Positions 7,842-17,448 of a stretch of DNA of 64,000 nucleotides are shown piece after piece. This stretch comes from an uncultured Saprospiraceae bacterium (lineage in GTDB: Bacteria; Bacteroidota; Bacteroidia; Chitinophagales; Saprospiraceae). Both the position numbers and the translations under genes were made by a program. Numbering within the stretch: position 1 is the first letter of the stretch; every line of letters starts with the position of its first letter. The notes beneath the pieces are model-generated. The model saw only the letters and a program-made list of their open reading frames with translations, was not told the DNA's origin and did not search any database. The stretch spans positions 1 to 64,000 of the forward strand of contig CALFDU010000040.1 in the NCBI GenBank assembly GCA_937950315.1, given 5' to 3'.

Positions 7842-10058
7842 CTAGTTGGCTACTTCAGCAATGTATTTAATTCTTACAAGTTTGATCTCTTCTTCTGTGA
7901 TATCGTCTTCTTGCAATTCTTTGAAGGCTTCATCCACAGAATCGGTTTCAGATTCTTGAAAGTAATCGGTGATATCTTCCACAACCTCTTCATCAACATT
8001 TTGATCTAGATAATATCTGATGTCCAATTTGGTTCCAGAACCCACGATCATATACATCTCTTCTAGTAGGTCATCAACCGTCACTTTCATATTTTCAGCG
8101 ATGGTTTCAAATGGAACTTTTCTATCGATGGCTTGGATGATATGTACCTTGTTTTTAGATTTATTTGCGATCTGCTTGATTACAAAATCTTCAGGTCTTT
8201 CAATGTCGTTTTCGTCCACATATTGCTTGATCAAATCTAAGAATGGTGCTGCAAATTTTTCAGCTTTGCCTTTACTTACACCAGAGATATTTTTCATATT
8301 CTCCATCGTCAATGGATAGTAAGTTGCCATGTCCTGTAGTGAAGGTTCTGAAAAGACTACCCAAGGCTGGATGTTCTTTTTCTTTGCTTCAGCCTTTCTT
8401 AAATCTTTCAACATATTCAATAGCGTTTCGTCAAGAGCAACACCGCCACCTGTGTTGACAACAACATCGGCAGAAAGTGTACTTGAGTAATCTCTATTGA
8501 TCGGAATCTGTATGGATGTTGGATTTTTTATGTAGTCCTTACCTGCGTCGGTAAGTTTCAATAAGCCATATTTTTCGATGTCCTTATAGACTAAGTTATG
8601 AAGAATGGCTTGACGCAGAATGGAATGCCAGAACAATAATTCTCTGTCTTTGCCAGAGGCAAACATTTCATTCTTGGCGAAATTGAATTCTTTTATTTCT
8701 TTGGAGTTGACACCTTTTATGAAATCTGCCAAAATCTTGACTCCATAGTTTTGGTTTAGAGCGACAATGTTCTGAAGTGCAAGTTGCATTTCATTTTGTA
8801 CCTCCTGCTTTTTAGGAGGATTTTTACAATTGTCACACATCTTTTTGCAATCAGCTTCATCGTATTGTTCCCCAAAGTAGTGTAATAAAAATTTACGTCT
8901 ACAGGCACTAGTTTCAGAATAGGCAATGATTTCATCCATTAGTTGAAGGGACAATTCTCTTTCAGCTACTGGTTTGTCTTTTAAGAATTTTTCAAGACGT
9001 AGGATATCCTTGTAAGAATAAAAAGCCAAGCATTTAGAAAGAATGCCGTCTCTACCAGCTCTTCCTGTTTCTTGGTAATAGTTTTCTATACTTTTAGGAA
9101 TATCGTAATGGATTACAAATCTTACATCCGGCTTGTCAATCCCCATACCAAAGGCAATGGTGGCAACAATAACATCCAATTCCTCCATCAAGAAGTCATC
9201 TTGAACTTTCGATCTTGTTTTACCATCTAGGCCAGCATGATATGCGCAAGCATTAATGCCGTTTACTTCAAGTACTTGTGCCACAGCTTCAGTGGTTTTT
9301 CGAGCTTGAACATATATGATTCCTGATTGCCCAGGTGTAGATTTTATGTATTGAACAATTTCTTTAAGTGTCTGATCTTTATCTACTTTGGGTCTGATCT
9401 CATAAAATAGATTGTCTCTATTGAAAGAAGAGACAAAGACATTTGCATTCTTCATACCTAGGTTTTTCTGGATGTCAGATTTTACCTTTGGTGTTGCGGT
9501 TGCTGTCAATGCTATGATTGGTATGTCTATATTAATAGAATCGATCATTGATCTGATCTTTCTATATTCAGGTCTAAAATCGTGACCCCACTCTGAGATG
9601 CAGTGTGCTTCATCGACCGCGACAAAAGATACATTTGCATTTCTGAAGAAGTCAAGATTTTCTTCTTTTGTTAAAGTTTCTGGAGCGATAAACAACATTT
9701 TGGTATGTCCTTCCATGATGTCGCTTTTTACTTGCTTCACCTGAGTTTTATTCAGAGAAGAATTTAAGAAGTGAGCCACGTTGTTGTTTTCGCTATGCCC
9801 TCTGATTGAATCTACTTGATTCTTCATCAAGGCGATCAGAGGAGAAATAATCAATGCTACACCAGGTAGCATGAGGGCAGGTAATTGGTAACAAAGAGAC
9901 TTTCCGCCTCCTGTTGGCATAAGGACGAAAGTATCTTCTTGGTTAAGAACACTTTCAATTACTTGCTTTTGATTCAACTTGAATTCATTGAATCCAAAAT
10001 ATTTTTTAAGACTAGCGGTCACGTCATGTGTCGCTATTGCCGTAGTTTCGAGTTCCAT
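7842..10058 (-). CDS. recQ: ATP-dependent DNA helicase RecQ
   Basis: 3'-5' helicase of recombination and repair. Walker A MPTGGGKS is at 47-54 and the DEAH box at 149-152, followed by the aromatic-rich loop. The second RecA-like domain has the GRAGRDG motif VI. The zinc site is Cys-based (CRRKFLL and MCDNC around 385-415), then comes a winged-helix and an HRDC domain near 530-610. The length of 738 includes an acidic C-terminal tail of about 100 residues, seen in many Bacteroidota RecQ. Divergent from kdsD and followed by aroQ. Confidence 0.97.
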   Translation of the reverse strand: MELETTAIATHDVTASLKKYFGFNEFKLNQKQVIESVLNQEDTFVLMPTGGGKSLCYQLPALMLPGVALIISPLIALMKNQVDSIRGHSENNNVAHFLNSSLNKTQVKQVKSDIMEGHTKMLFIAPETLTKEENLDFFRNANVSFVAVDEAHCISEWGHDFRPEYRKIRSMIDSINIDIPIIALTATATPKVKSDIQKNLGMKNANVFVSSFNRDNLFYEIRPKVDKDQTLKEIVQYIKSTPGQSGIIYVQARKTTEAVAQVLEVNGINACAYHAGLDGKTRSKVQDDFLMEELDVIVATIAFGMGIDKPDVRFVIHYDIPKSIENYYQETGRAGRDGILSKCLAFYSYKDILRLEKFLKDKPVAERELSLQLMDEIIAYSETSACRRKFLLHYFGEQYDEADCKKMCDNCKNPPKKQEVQNEMQLALQNIVALNQNYGVKILADFIKGVNSKEIKEFNFAKNEMFASGKDRELLFWHSILRQAILHNLVYKDIEKYGLLKLTDAGKDYIKNPTSIQIPINRDYSSTLSADVVVNTGGGVALDETLLNMLKDLRKAEAKKKNIQPWVVFSEPSLQDMATYYPLTMENMKNISGVSKGKAEKFAAPFLDLIKQYVDENDIERPEDFVIKQIANKSKNKVHIIQAIDRKVPFETIAENMKVTVDDLLEEMYMIVGSGTKLDIRYYLDQNVDEEVVEDITDYFQESETDSVDEAFKELQEDDITEEEIKLVRIKYIAEVAN

Positions 10059-10195
10059 TATATATTGTGAGCTATGTTCATATTAAATATACTAAATTTA
10101 TGTCATAGTAGTCCATAAGTTCGGTACAGAATAACAGTTAAAAATCTAGATTGTTATAGGAATTAACAAGGTAAATGGTGGGGTAAAAACTTTAT

Positions 10196-11143
10196 ATGAA
10201 TTTACGAAATATTACACTGGAAATTATTGATTTAGAATCAAAAACGATCAGTATGTTAAAAAATAGCATTACTGATGACTTATTTGATTCAATAAGTCTC
10301 ATAAAGTCCTCTAAAGGACGATTGGTGGTGACGGGAATCGGTAAATCTGCCTTGGTTGGAAAGAAATTGGTGGCGACATTTAACAGTACTGGGACTCCTT
10401 CTATTTTCATGCATGCAGCTGATGCGATGCATGGTGATCTGGGTATGATAAGATCGGAAGACATCATCTTGGTATTGTCTAAAAGTGGTGAAACCGAAGA
10501 AATTAAAAAATTAATACCTGCTTTTAAAAAATCACAAAATCCAATCATTGCCATGGTTGGAAAGGTGGATTCTTATCTTGGGAATAGTGCCGATTATGTC
10601 TTGCACACACCCATAGAAAGAGAAGCAGATCCATTTGATCTTATTCCTAGCGCATCCATTATTTCTCAGATTGCAATGGGAGATGTTTTGGCGATTTCTT
10701 TGCTGAGATTACGTGGATTTACCAGAGATCATTTTGCGGCATTCCATCCAGGAGGGATGATTGGTAAAACCTTGCTTATGAAAGTGAGTGATCTGTCCGC
10801 TAAAAATCCAAAACCCCAAGTTGATTTTAAAGACAACATAGACAAAGTAATAGTTGAAATTTCTCAAAAGCGACTGGGTGCTACAGCAGTTATGCAAGAA
10901 GGACAATTAGTAGGAGTGATAACGGATGGTGACCTCAGAAGAATGTTGCAAAAAAACATTCCACTTTCGGCTATTGCGGGAGAGGTAATGACCAAGAACC
11001 CAAAGACCATTGATAGCGAATGTATGATAACTGAGGCCATGGCAATTTTTAAGGATAAGAACATTACACAGTTGGTGGTTACCGCTCAAGGCAAATATGC
11101 GGGATTGCTTCATGTTCATGATGTAATCCAAGAAGGGTTTTAA
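10196..11143 (+). CDS. kdsD: D-arabinose 5-phosphate isomerase (KdsD/KpsF)
   Basis: Converts ribulose 5-phosphate to arabinose 5-phosphate, the first step of Kdo synthesis for LPS. The SIS sugar-isomerase domain is at about 35-170, with GIGKSALVGKK and SKSGETEE phosphate-binding segments. A tandem CBS pair fills about 205-315. The length of 315 is standard. A possible start codon upstream was not found, and the ATG at 10196 gives the normal N terminus. Confidence 0.93.
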   Translation: MNLRNITLEIIDLESKTISMLKNSITDDLFDSISLIKSSKGRLVVTGIGKSALVGKKLVATFNSTGTPSIFMHAADAMHGDLGMIRSEDIILVLSKSGETEEIKKLIPAFKKSQNPIIAMVGKVDSYLGNSADYVLHTPIEREADPFDLIPSASIISQIAMGDVLAISLLRLRGFTRDHFAAFHPGGMIGKTLLMKVSDLSAKNPKPQVDFKDNIDKVIVEISQKRLGATAVMQEGQLVGVITDGDLRRMLQKNIPLSAIAGEVMTKNPKTIDSECMITEAMAIFKDKNITQLVVTAQGKYAGLLHVHDVIQEGF

Positions 11144-11308
11144 TGATTGACGAACAAAGAGAAAAGTCTTGTAAAAATGGTTCTAGACCTTTTTTTCTAA
11201 ACGGCTATTTAAAGAAAGTTAAACAGTAAATCAAACGACTGTAATTTATTCTACTTGCTTTGAAACAATTAGTTTTTCCTGAAAGTCTAATAAACAAAGG
11301 AAAGTAAT

Positions 11309-11601
11309 CTATTCAATATCCTTTTTATCCATCTTTGCCTTAGGTCTCCTTCTTAATGATACGAGCAATGGTCAGTATGATATTAAAGATTCCTTTAAGA
11401 TATAATAGATTGGTATCCAATAGACACCTGCTTTCCATTGCAACATGGATAATAGATAATCACTGAGTTTTAGAACCAAGCAAGTAATGATGTAAATCAT
11501 TGGTAAAGGTCCAAAACGTTTTTTTCTAAGAAACAATATCTTTACCTTTAATGGTAGCAACGAATGGGTCTTGATGTATGTCTTTGGTGCGACTTTAATC
11601 T
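11309..11601 (-). pseudogene. Decayed reading frame with an internal stop, hydrophobic C-terminal remnant
   Basis: One minus-strand frame from about 11601 to the TAG at 11309-11311 is open for ~96 codons except for a single TGA at 11372-11374. It reads like protein: a basic segment (RKKRFGPLP), a hydrophobic stretch of about 20 residues, an aromatic-rich segment, then after the stop a basic tail (LRRRPKAKMDKKDIE). No ATG start remains (only TTG at 11560), and a stop precedes it. The reading suggests the C-terminal remnant of a membrane-associated protein, perhaps a glycosyltransferase, but the family is not recognised. Confidence 0.4.
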
Positions 11602-11859
11602 AAAGTGATATTAAATTGTCCAGTAGTCTAGATCTCTTGTTTTATAGGTAATTGGAGACCTTTTTTTTGACCTAATTAATGATGACTTTTGTTGTTTCTT
11701 TGCAGCAAGAATAATTTATTCGATTGATCGTGAATGCGATACTTCAAATACACAAGATGTCGGAAGGAATAACAACAATGCCTTTTTTCTTATAATAATA
11801 GAATATACGTTTTTATTTATCCTTAGCTTTAGTGCATTCAGTGTATGAATTAGATTTAT
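11602..11859. other. Gene-free stretch, possibly more decayed coding DNA
   Basis: No intact frame was found on either strand. Short protein-like fragments occur on the minus strand in shifted frames (for example one ending DLDYWTI near 11630), consistent with decay of a gene that once extended further upstream. This is weak evidence. Confidence 0.3.
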
Positions 11860-11885
11860 AAATTCCCTATCAACGGGAATTTTTT
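11860..11885. terminator. Small hairpin with T-run upstream of the CotH gene
   Basis: AAATTCCC (11860-11867), a 7-base loop and GGGAATTT (11875-11882), followed by more T. It is shaped like an intrinsic terminator on the plus strand, 65 nt before the next start codon. There is no intact plus-strand gene immediately upstream, so it may end kdsD transcripts or mark the 5' leader of the next gene. Confidence 0.4.
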
Positions 11886-11946
11886 AGCAAATACGGATAT
11901 CAAAAGCAGCTACTACTTCCATACAAAAAACATTAAAATTTAGTAT

Positions 11947-14745
11947 ATGATTCATTCTTCGACTAAGTACTTCTTATTTTTCCTTTTTTTTATTTGCGCA
12001 AGCATACATACCAATGCACAAGTTCATATCAACGAATATTCTGCTTCTAATTTAAATTCATTTGTAGATCAATTTGGTAGTACTGATGATTGGATAGAAA
12101 TCCACAATGCGGGAAGCTCGACGGTAGATATCAGTGGATGGTACGTTTCTGATAAAATAAGTAAACCAACAAAGTGGTCGGTACCTTCAGGTACTACATT
12201 GCAGCCAGGTGAATTTATGGTTTTTATTTGTTCTGGAAGAGATATGATGTCCAATGGTGAATATCATACCAATTTTAAATTATCCCAGACATCAGGGAAA
12301 GATCAGGTTGTGCTTGCAGACGCGAATGGAGTTATTGTAGAAAGCCTGGAGATGGAGTTAACGATGGTTGAGCATTCAAGATGTAAAGCTACAGACGGTA
12401 GTAGTGATTGGGTTGTGTGTACGGAGCCGACTTATGGTTCAAGCAACAACGGGTCAACGCAATACAATGGATATACTGTTGCTCCGTCGATGTCACTTGA
12501 AGCTGGATATTATTCAGGCACACAGACGGTATCTATTGTCAATAATGAACCAAATTCAGAATTGAGATATACATTGGATGGCACCAATCCTACTTTGGAT
12601 TCGCCGATCTACGATCAAGAAATAACAATTACTGAAACACAAGTAGTCAAAGCGCAGGCTTTTAGTTTGGATCCTTCTGTATTACCAGGTAAAATGGATT
12701 TTAATACGTATTTGATAGATGAGGACTATAGTCTAGCTGTTTTCTCTGTAGCGGCCGATGATTTGATTGGGCTTGCCAATGGACAAGGCGAATTGATACC
12801 AATTGGCTCGATTGAATATTTTGATAAATCAAAAGAAAGAGTGGCAACCTCTTTTGGTAGCTTGAATAGACATGGACAAGATTCTTGGGTATTGGATCAC
12901 AGAAGTCTAGACTGGGTGTCAAGAGATGAGATGGGTTATTCTAAGGCTGTTGAAGCACCTTTGTTTTCATTCTCAGATAGAGATGAATATCAAAAATTCA
13001 TGTTCCGTAATTCGGGTGATGACAATTATCCAGCCATCGATGATGGGCAGCACGAAGGAAGTACACATGTCAGAGATGAATATGTGCAGACCTTGGCTCA
13101 GTTGGGAGGAATGAAGCTTGACTTGAGATCTGTTGAAAGGGTTGTGGTATTTTTGAATGGTGAGTATTGGGGAGTTTATGGGATGAGAGATCGTCCAGTA
13201 GATCATGATTATACAGATTATTATTACGATCAAGGTAAATATGAAATCCAGTATCTATCCACATGGGGAGATACAGAAATTGAATATGGAGGGACTAAAG
13301 CATTGGTTGATTGGGTAGAGCTTAGGAATTTTATTTTGCAAAATGATATGAGCATTCCTGAAAACTATGCGATTGCTGAGGATAGTATCAATATGACAAG
13401 TATGATTGATTACATGTTGATGAACCTTAACGTAGTAGCATCTGATTGGTTAAATTATAATACTGGTTGGTGGAGAGGATTGAATCCTGAAGGTGATCAT
13501 AAGAAGTGGGGATATATACTTTGGGATTTAGATGCGACTTTTGATTATTATATCAATTATTCAGGTGTACCAAACATCAGTCCAAATGCCAAGCCGTGTG
13601 ATATAGATGAAATCGGAGAATTCATGGATACTTTTTTTGGTGGAGGTGGCCCCGGAGGTGGTGGAACATCTGTAGAAAACCCCGAAGAATGTACAACGGT
13701 GATGAATGGATCTTCACCTTATCCTGTGACGGATTCGACCTTCCTTCAGGTAATTGCTGCTGACGCTTTTTGCTGTGAGACCGATTGGGATGAAGTATGC
13801 CAGACAGCGTATGATCAATTTTCAGTAGGAACTACTACTGGTACCAATACTGGTGGAGTGCAAAATGGGAACGCAGATATAGGACAACATGAAAAAATAT
13901 ATAGTAAATTGATCCTAGAAAATGCAGATTTTCAGCGACTATATTACACTCGTTATGCGGACTTGATGAATACAGTATTCAGTTGTAAAAATATGAATGC
14001 AGTACTTGATAGTATGATCGCAACCATTAGGCCAGAAATGCCTAAGCAGATAGCAAGATGGGGTGGTAGCATGGGAGAATGGGAATCCAATGTGGAAGAA
14101 TTAAGAGAATTTATCAATGCAAGATGTGAACTGCTTGATGATGGAGCAATTGAGTGCTATGATCATCTTTCAGGTCCTTATGAAATAACTTTGATGGCAG
14201 AGCCAATGGGTGTTGGTGAAATTGATTTTAATTCATTGGATATAGAATCATTCCCATGGTCAGGAAGTTATTTTGGTGGAGTGGGCAATACTATCAAAGC
14301 CAAGGTGTTTGATGAGTTTGAAGATGACTATGAATTCAGCCATTGGGAAACCACTGCTGGGAATATTATTACGCCTAGTTCACTTGAAAGAAAGGCCAAT
14401 ATAACGATGACGCAACCAGATACATTGACTGCAATATTTGTAGAAAAAGGAACAACCAGTATCGATGATTTTAGTTCTCTGCATAATGTATTGTTGTATC
14501 CTAATCCAGCATCTGACAAATTGACTCTGGAGTTTGAACTTGAGACGAGCCAATTTGTTGATGCGCGTATATATACAGCAACAGGAAAGAGAGTAAGAAG
14601 CAACAATGCTTTTGGGTCTCAGATGGCTGCAGGAGTGCATGTTGAAAGATTGGATATTAGTGGTATAACTGTTTCTGGACTTTATTTTGTTGAGTTAAAA
14701 ATAGGTGATAGTGTGCAAAGGTATAAAGTGAACGTAGTAAAATAG
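11947..14745 (+). CDS. Secreted CotH-kinase protein with lamin-tail and T9SS sorting domain
   Basis: A 932-residue exported protein. Its Sec signal peptide spans residues 1-24 (cleavage after NAQ). A lamin-tail domain (about 25-140, WIEIHNAG and DISGWYVSD) comes next, then a chitobiase-type beta-sandwich (about 185-245, LRYTLDGTNPT). The CotH kinase-like core (about 260-700) has GVYGMRDRP and WDLDATFD segments. Between its halves sits a Gly-rich and Cys-rich insert (about 560-630). The C-terminal ~75 residues are a type IX sorting domain (LYPNPASDKL, YKVNVVK end). Probably cell-surface attached or released; substrate unknown. Confidence 0.88.
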   Translation: MIHSSTKYFLFFLFFICASIHTNAQVHINEYSASNLNSFVDQFGSTDDWIEIHNAGSSTVDISGWYVSDKISKPTKWSVPSGTTLQPGEFMVFICSGRDMMSNGEYHTNFKLSQTSGKDQVVLADANGVIVESLEMELTMVEHSRCKATDGSSDWVVCTEPTYGSSNNGSTQYNGYTVAPSMSLEAGYYSGTQTVSIVNNEPNSELRYTLDGTNPTLDSPIYDQEITITETQVVKAQAFSLDPSVLPGKMDFNTYLIDEDYSLAVFSVAADDLIGLANGQGELIPIGSIEYFDKSKERVATSFGSLNRHGQDSWVLDHRSLDWVSRDEMGYSKAVEAPLFSFSDRDEYQKFMFRNSGDDNYPAIDDGQHEGSTHVRDEYVQTLAQLGGMKLDLRSVERVVVFLNGEYWGVYGMRDRPVDHDYTDYYYDQGKYEIQYLSTWGDTEIEYGGTKALVDWVELRNFILQNDMSIPENYAIAEDSINMTSMIDYMLMNLNVVASDWLNYNTGWWRGLNPEGDHKKWGYILWDLDATFDYYINYSGVPNISPNAKPCDIDEIGEFMDTFFGGGGPGGGGTSVENPEECTTVMNGSSPYPVTDSTFLQVIAADAFCCETDWDEVCQTAYDQFSVGTTTGTNTGGVQNGNADIGQHEKIYSKLILENADFQRLYYTRYADLMNTVFSCKNMNAVLDSMIATIRPEMPKQIARWGGSMGEWESNVEELREFINARCELLDDGAIECYDHLSGPYEITLMAEPMGVGEIDFNSLDIESFPWSGSYFGGVGNTIKAKVFDEFEDDYEFSHWETTAGNIITPSSLERKANITMTQPDTLTAIFVEKGTTSIDDFSSLHNVLLYPNPASDKLTLEFELETSQFVDARIYTATGKRVRSNNAFGSQMAAGVHVERLDISGITVSGLYFVELKIGDSVQRYKVNVVK

Positions 14746-14780
14746 ACGCTATTTGAAACGTAGAAAAAATGATAAATGAG

Positions 14781-14812
14781 AAAAAGGCCTTGCGAAATCG
14801 TAAGGTCTTTTT
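14781..14812. terminator. Bidirectional terminator between the CotH gene and ypdA
   Basis: A 14-bp stem with two G-U pairs, AAAAAGGCCTTGCG (14781-14794), loop AAAT, CGTAAGGTCTTTTT (14799-14812), followed by more T. A-run and T-run flank the stem on both strands, so it can end both convergent genes. It touches the ypdA stop codon. Confidence 0.85.
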
Positions 14813-15784
14813 TTATGGCTTGATTTTTTCGTTCAGTGCGCTTACGATTTTTTTTCCGTGGTCTCTTGTGTTTTCGATAAACAAGCTGTTTGTTTTTAAA
14901 CCACCATTAAGCACTCCAGCGACAAAAACATTTTTGACATTTGTTTCCAAAGTCGCCGGGTCAAAAGTAGGAACAAGGTTTTCGTTTTGTTTGTATTCAA
15001 CGCCTAGTTGTGCGAGTAAGGTATAGTCGGGCTTGTAGCCGATCATTGCAAGAACATAATCGTTGGCTATGGTGACTTCGCCTTCAGGAGTGTTTAAGAT
15101 TACTTCTGTTTCTTTTATTTCTTTTACTGTTGAGTTGTAGTAAGTAGGGATCGATCCTTCTTTGATTCGGTTGATGATGTTGGGTAGGATCCAATATTTT
15201 ACTCCTTGGTATAACTCTTTGTCTCTGACAGCCATGGTAACATTTGCTCCGTGGTTCCATGTTTCAAGTGCTACATCGCAGGCACTATTTCCTCCTCCGA
15301 CGACCAGAATATTCATCCCGATGTAGGAGTGTGCATCGTTGTAATAGTGTCTGACTTTCGTCAAATGTTTGCCAGGAACATCAAGAGAACGTGGCGTATC
15401 ATAAAAACCGAGGGCTAAAACGACAGCTTTGGCTTGATAGGTTTCTCCTTTTTCGGTGGCAAAAATGAAAACTTCATTTTCTTTGTTAATGGTCTTCACC
15501 GATTTCTTGTATTGGATGTTTAGGTCATAATGATCTGTTAATCGCCTATAGTATTCTAGTGCTTCTTTTCTTGTGGGTTTTTCTGTGTGTGATATAAAAG
15601 GAACCCCTGCAACTTCAAGTTTCTTACTAGTTGAAAAGAAAGTCATGTTGGTAGGGAAGTTGTAAAGTGAATTAACGAGTAATCCTTTTTCTAAGATGAG
15701 GTAACTTAACCCTTTGTTGCTCGCTTCTATGCCGCAGATCAATCCTGCTGGTCCCGCTCCGACGATGATGAGATCATAAATCAT
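14813..15784 (-). CDS. ypdA: YpdA-type bacillithiol-disulfide reductase (FAD/NAD(P)H flavoprotein)
   Basis: A thioredoxin-reductase-like flavoprotein of 323 residues. The FAD-binding motif VGAGPAGL is at residues 8-15 and the NADPH motif VVGGGNSACD at about 165-174. It has no CxxC redox pair, which fits the YpdA family that reduces oxidised bacillithiol in low-GC Gram-positives; in Bacteroidota the thiol substrate is less certain. The ATG at 15784 is preceded by TATCTTTG ending 4 nt upstream, so the message is probably leaderless, which also supports this start. Confidence 0.85.
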   Translation of the reverse strand: MIYDLIIVGAGPAGLICGIEASNKGLSYLILEKGLLVNSLYNFPTNMTFFSTSKKLEVAGVPFISHTEKPTRKEALEYYRRLTDHYDLNIQYKKSVKTINKENEVFIFATEKGETYQAKAVVLALGFYDTPRSLDVPGKHLTKVRHYYNDAHSYIGMNILVVGGGNSACDVALETWNHGANVTMAVRDKELYQGVKYWILPNIINRIKEGSIPTYYNSTVKEIKETEVILNTPEGEVTIANDYVLAMIGYKPDYTLLAQLGVEYKQNENLVPTFDPATLETNVKNVFVAGVLNGGLKTNSLFIENTRDHGKKIVSALNEKIKP

Positions 15785-15788
15785 AAGC

Positions 15789-15796
15789 CAAAGATA
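15789..15796 (-). promoter_or_regulatory. -7 promoter element of ypdA
   Basis: On the minus strand TATCTTTG is followed by 4 nt and then the ATG. It is a perfect TAnnTTTG match. No clear -33 TTG was found about 20 nt upstream. The predicted transcription start is at or next to the A of the ATG. Confidence 0.55.
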
Positions 15797-16114
15797 AAAC
15801 TAAGATTTTTATGATGAGAAAATTTTAGGAAAGTGGGATTGGTTTTTTTAGGCTTGGGCAACAAATTGGTTTGGGTCGTGAAATAAGTTTCATTTTGAAT
15901 GCACGGTTGAAAATTATCTGGACCTTATTTAAATAAGCAGCAATTTTTAGTTTTTCGGCAGGAACTCAAAACATTTTCTTCAAAATTCCGTTTTTGATTT
16001 CAGTTTTATATATGGCAAAACTGTCGTAGAACTGCAATAAATTTCTGTAATAAGATTTATTTAGTTATAAAATTTCATTAGATTAGTAATTCACAAACAA
16101 AAACCAATCGATTA
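15797..16114. other. Intergenic region upstream of the CO dehydrogenase locus
   Basis: About 320 bases without a convincing frame. It should contain the promoter and any control sites for the plus-strand cluster that begins at 16115. Only near-matches to the -7 consensus were seen (for example TAAATTTC near 16040), and no clear palindromic operator was found. Confidence 0.5.
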
Positions 16115-16567
16115 ATGTCTCAAGCTGATACTTGCAAGCACCACTCCGCATGCCGTAAAAAGGAAAAGACATATATCTCATGGTTGCCAGCGATTTTTAT
16201 AGCTATACTTCCCAAGTGTCCTTTTTGTATCATGGCCTATTCTGGTGCCATGTCAATGTGTAGTGGGAAAATGTTTTCACCCAATGCAGATGCTTATTCT
16301 GGTTACATCATTATAGGACTTTCCTTACTTATTTTGTTCAGCATTCTTTTAAATCATAAAGGCACCAAAACTTGGATTGCAGCTTTTATTGTTTTGATAG
16401 GAATCGGTTTGTTGACCATGAGTCAATATCAGACCATGTCTGAGTCACTTTATTATGTAGCAAGTTTTCTCTTGTTTTTTGGAATCTGGTTTAACGGAAG
16501 TTTTACTTTTTTCTACAAGAGGTTTTTTGAAAGTAGAATGAAAAACAATACGTCAATTATAAATTAA
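16115..16567 (+). CDS. Cys-rich inner-membrane protein of unknown function, upstream of coxM
   Basis: A 150-residue protein with a Cys/His-rich N terminus (CKHHSACRKKE at residues 7-17) and a CPFC pair in LPKCPFCIMAYSG at about 39-51. Another Cys is near 56, and four hydrophobic segments follow (about 24-45, 70-88, 92-110, 118-138). The motifs suggest metal or thiol binding in the membrane and recall small MerC-like proteins, but no family is claimed. It ends 4 nt before coxM on the same strand, so it may belong to the cox transcript. Confidence 0.7.
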   Translation: MSQADTCKHHSACRKKEKTYISWLPAIFIAILPKCPFCIMAYSGAMSMCSGKMFSPNADAYSGYIIIGLSLLILFSILLNHKGTKTWIAAFIVLIGIGLLTMSQYQTMSESLYYVASFLLFFGIWFNGSFTFFYKRFFESRMKNNTSIIN

Positions 16568-16571
16568 AAAT

Positions 16572-17447
16572 ATGATAGCCGAAAATTTTAACTACGATGC
16601 ACCGTCCACATTGGAAGAAGCTATTGCTTTGCTGCATCAGTATGGGGACGATGCAAAAATTCTTGCAGGTGGACATAGTTTGGTTCCTATGATGAAGCTG
16701 AGATTTGCCTCTCCGACTCATCTTATTGATATCAACAATATACCAGGTCTTTCTTATATCAAAGAAGAAGATGGTTTGTTGAAGATAGGAGCCATGACCA
16801 AGGAGGTAGAAGTAGAAGAATCAGAAATCATCAAGAACAAGTATCACATTTTTGGAGATGCCACCAAGTTGATAGCAGATCCTCAAGTAAGGAACTTTGG
16901 AACACTGGGTGGAAATCTTGCCCACGGCGATGCAGCCAATGATCATCCTGCAGTAATGTTTGCCTTGGGAGCTTCGGTTGAGATAACAGGCAATCAAGGA
17001 AAGCGTACAGTACCTATTGATGAATTTTTTCATGGTTTTTACATGACTGCGGTTCAACATGGAGAAGTATTGACCGAAATTCAAATTCCAGCTGCAAGCG
17101 GTAATTATGGATCTGCTTATCACAAAGCCGAAAGAAAGGTTGGTGATTATGCAACAGCTGGTGTAGCTGCAATGGTACAAATTGGTGCCGATGGAAGATG
17201 CACCAAAGTAGGTATTGGATTGACCAATGTCAACAGTGTACCTATGCGCGCCAGTCGTTCTGAAGAAGCATTATTGGGAAGTGATCTATCAGAGGCTGTC
17301 ATTAATCAAGCTGCACAATACGCATCAGAAGATTGTAATCCATCTGCTGACTTAAGAGGAGATGAAGACTACAAAAGACATCTGGTAAAAGTGATAACAA
17401 AACGAATGCTTAACCTGGCTATTTCAAGAGCTAAAAATCAAGGATAA
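16572..17447 (+). CDS. coxM: Carbon monoxide dehydrogenase medium (FAD) subunit
   Basis: FAD-binding subunit of the molybdenum hydroxylase, passing electrons from the Fe-S subunit to the acceptor. It has 291 residues. The family's two FAD pyrophosphate motifs are present: AGGHS at residues 32-36 and TLGGN at 111-115, followed by a C-terminal CO_deh_flav domain. It is first in the order coxM-coxS-coxL, the order known for form I enzymes, and lies 1 nt before coxS. Confidence 0.93.
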   Translation: MIAENFNYDAPSTLEEAIALLHQYGDDAKILAGGHSLVPMMKLRFASPTHLIDINNIPGLSYIKEEDGLLKIGAMTKEVEVEESEIIKNKYHIFGDATKLIADPQVRNFGTLGGNLAHGDAANDHPAVMFALGASVEITGNQGKRTVPIDEFFHGFYMTAVQHGEVLTEIQIPAASGNYGSAYHKAERKVGDYATAGVAAMVQIGADGRCTKVGIGLTNVNSVPMRASRSEEALLGSDLSEAVINQAAQYASEDCNPSADLRGDEDYKRHLVKVITKRMLNLAISRAKNQG

Positions 17448-17448
17448 A

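Noticed and set aside
11602-11680. Reading the fragments upstream of the decayed frame as a sugar-transferase C terminus
   Set aside because: The resemblance depends on several frame changes and a few residues, so the family cannot be supported.
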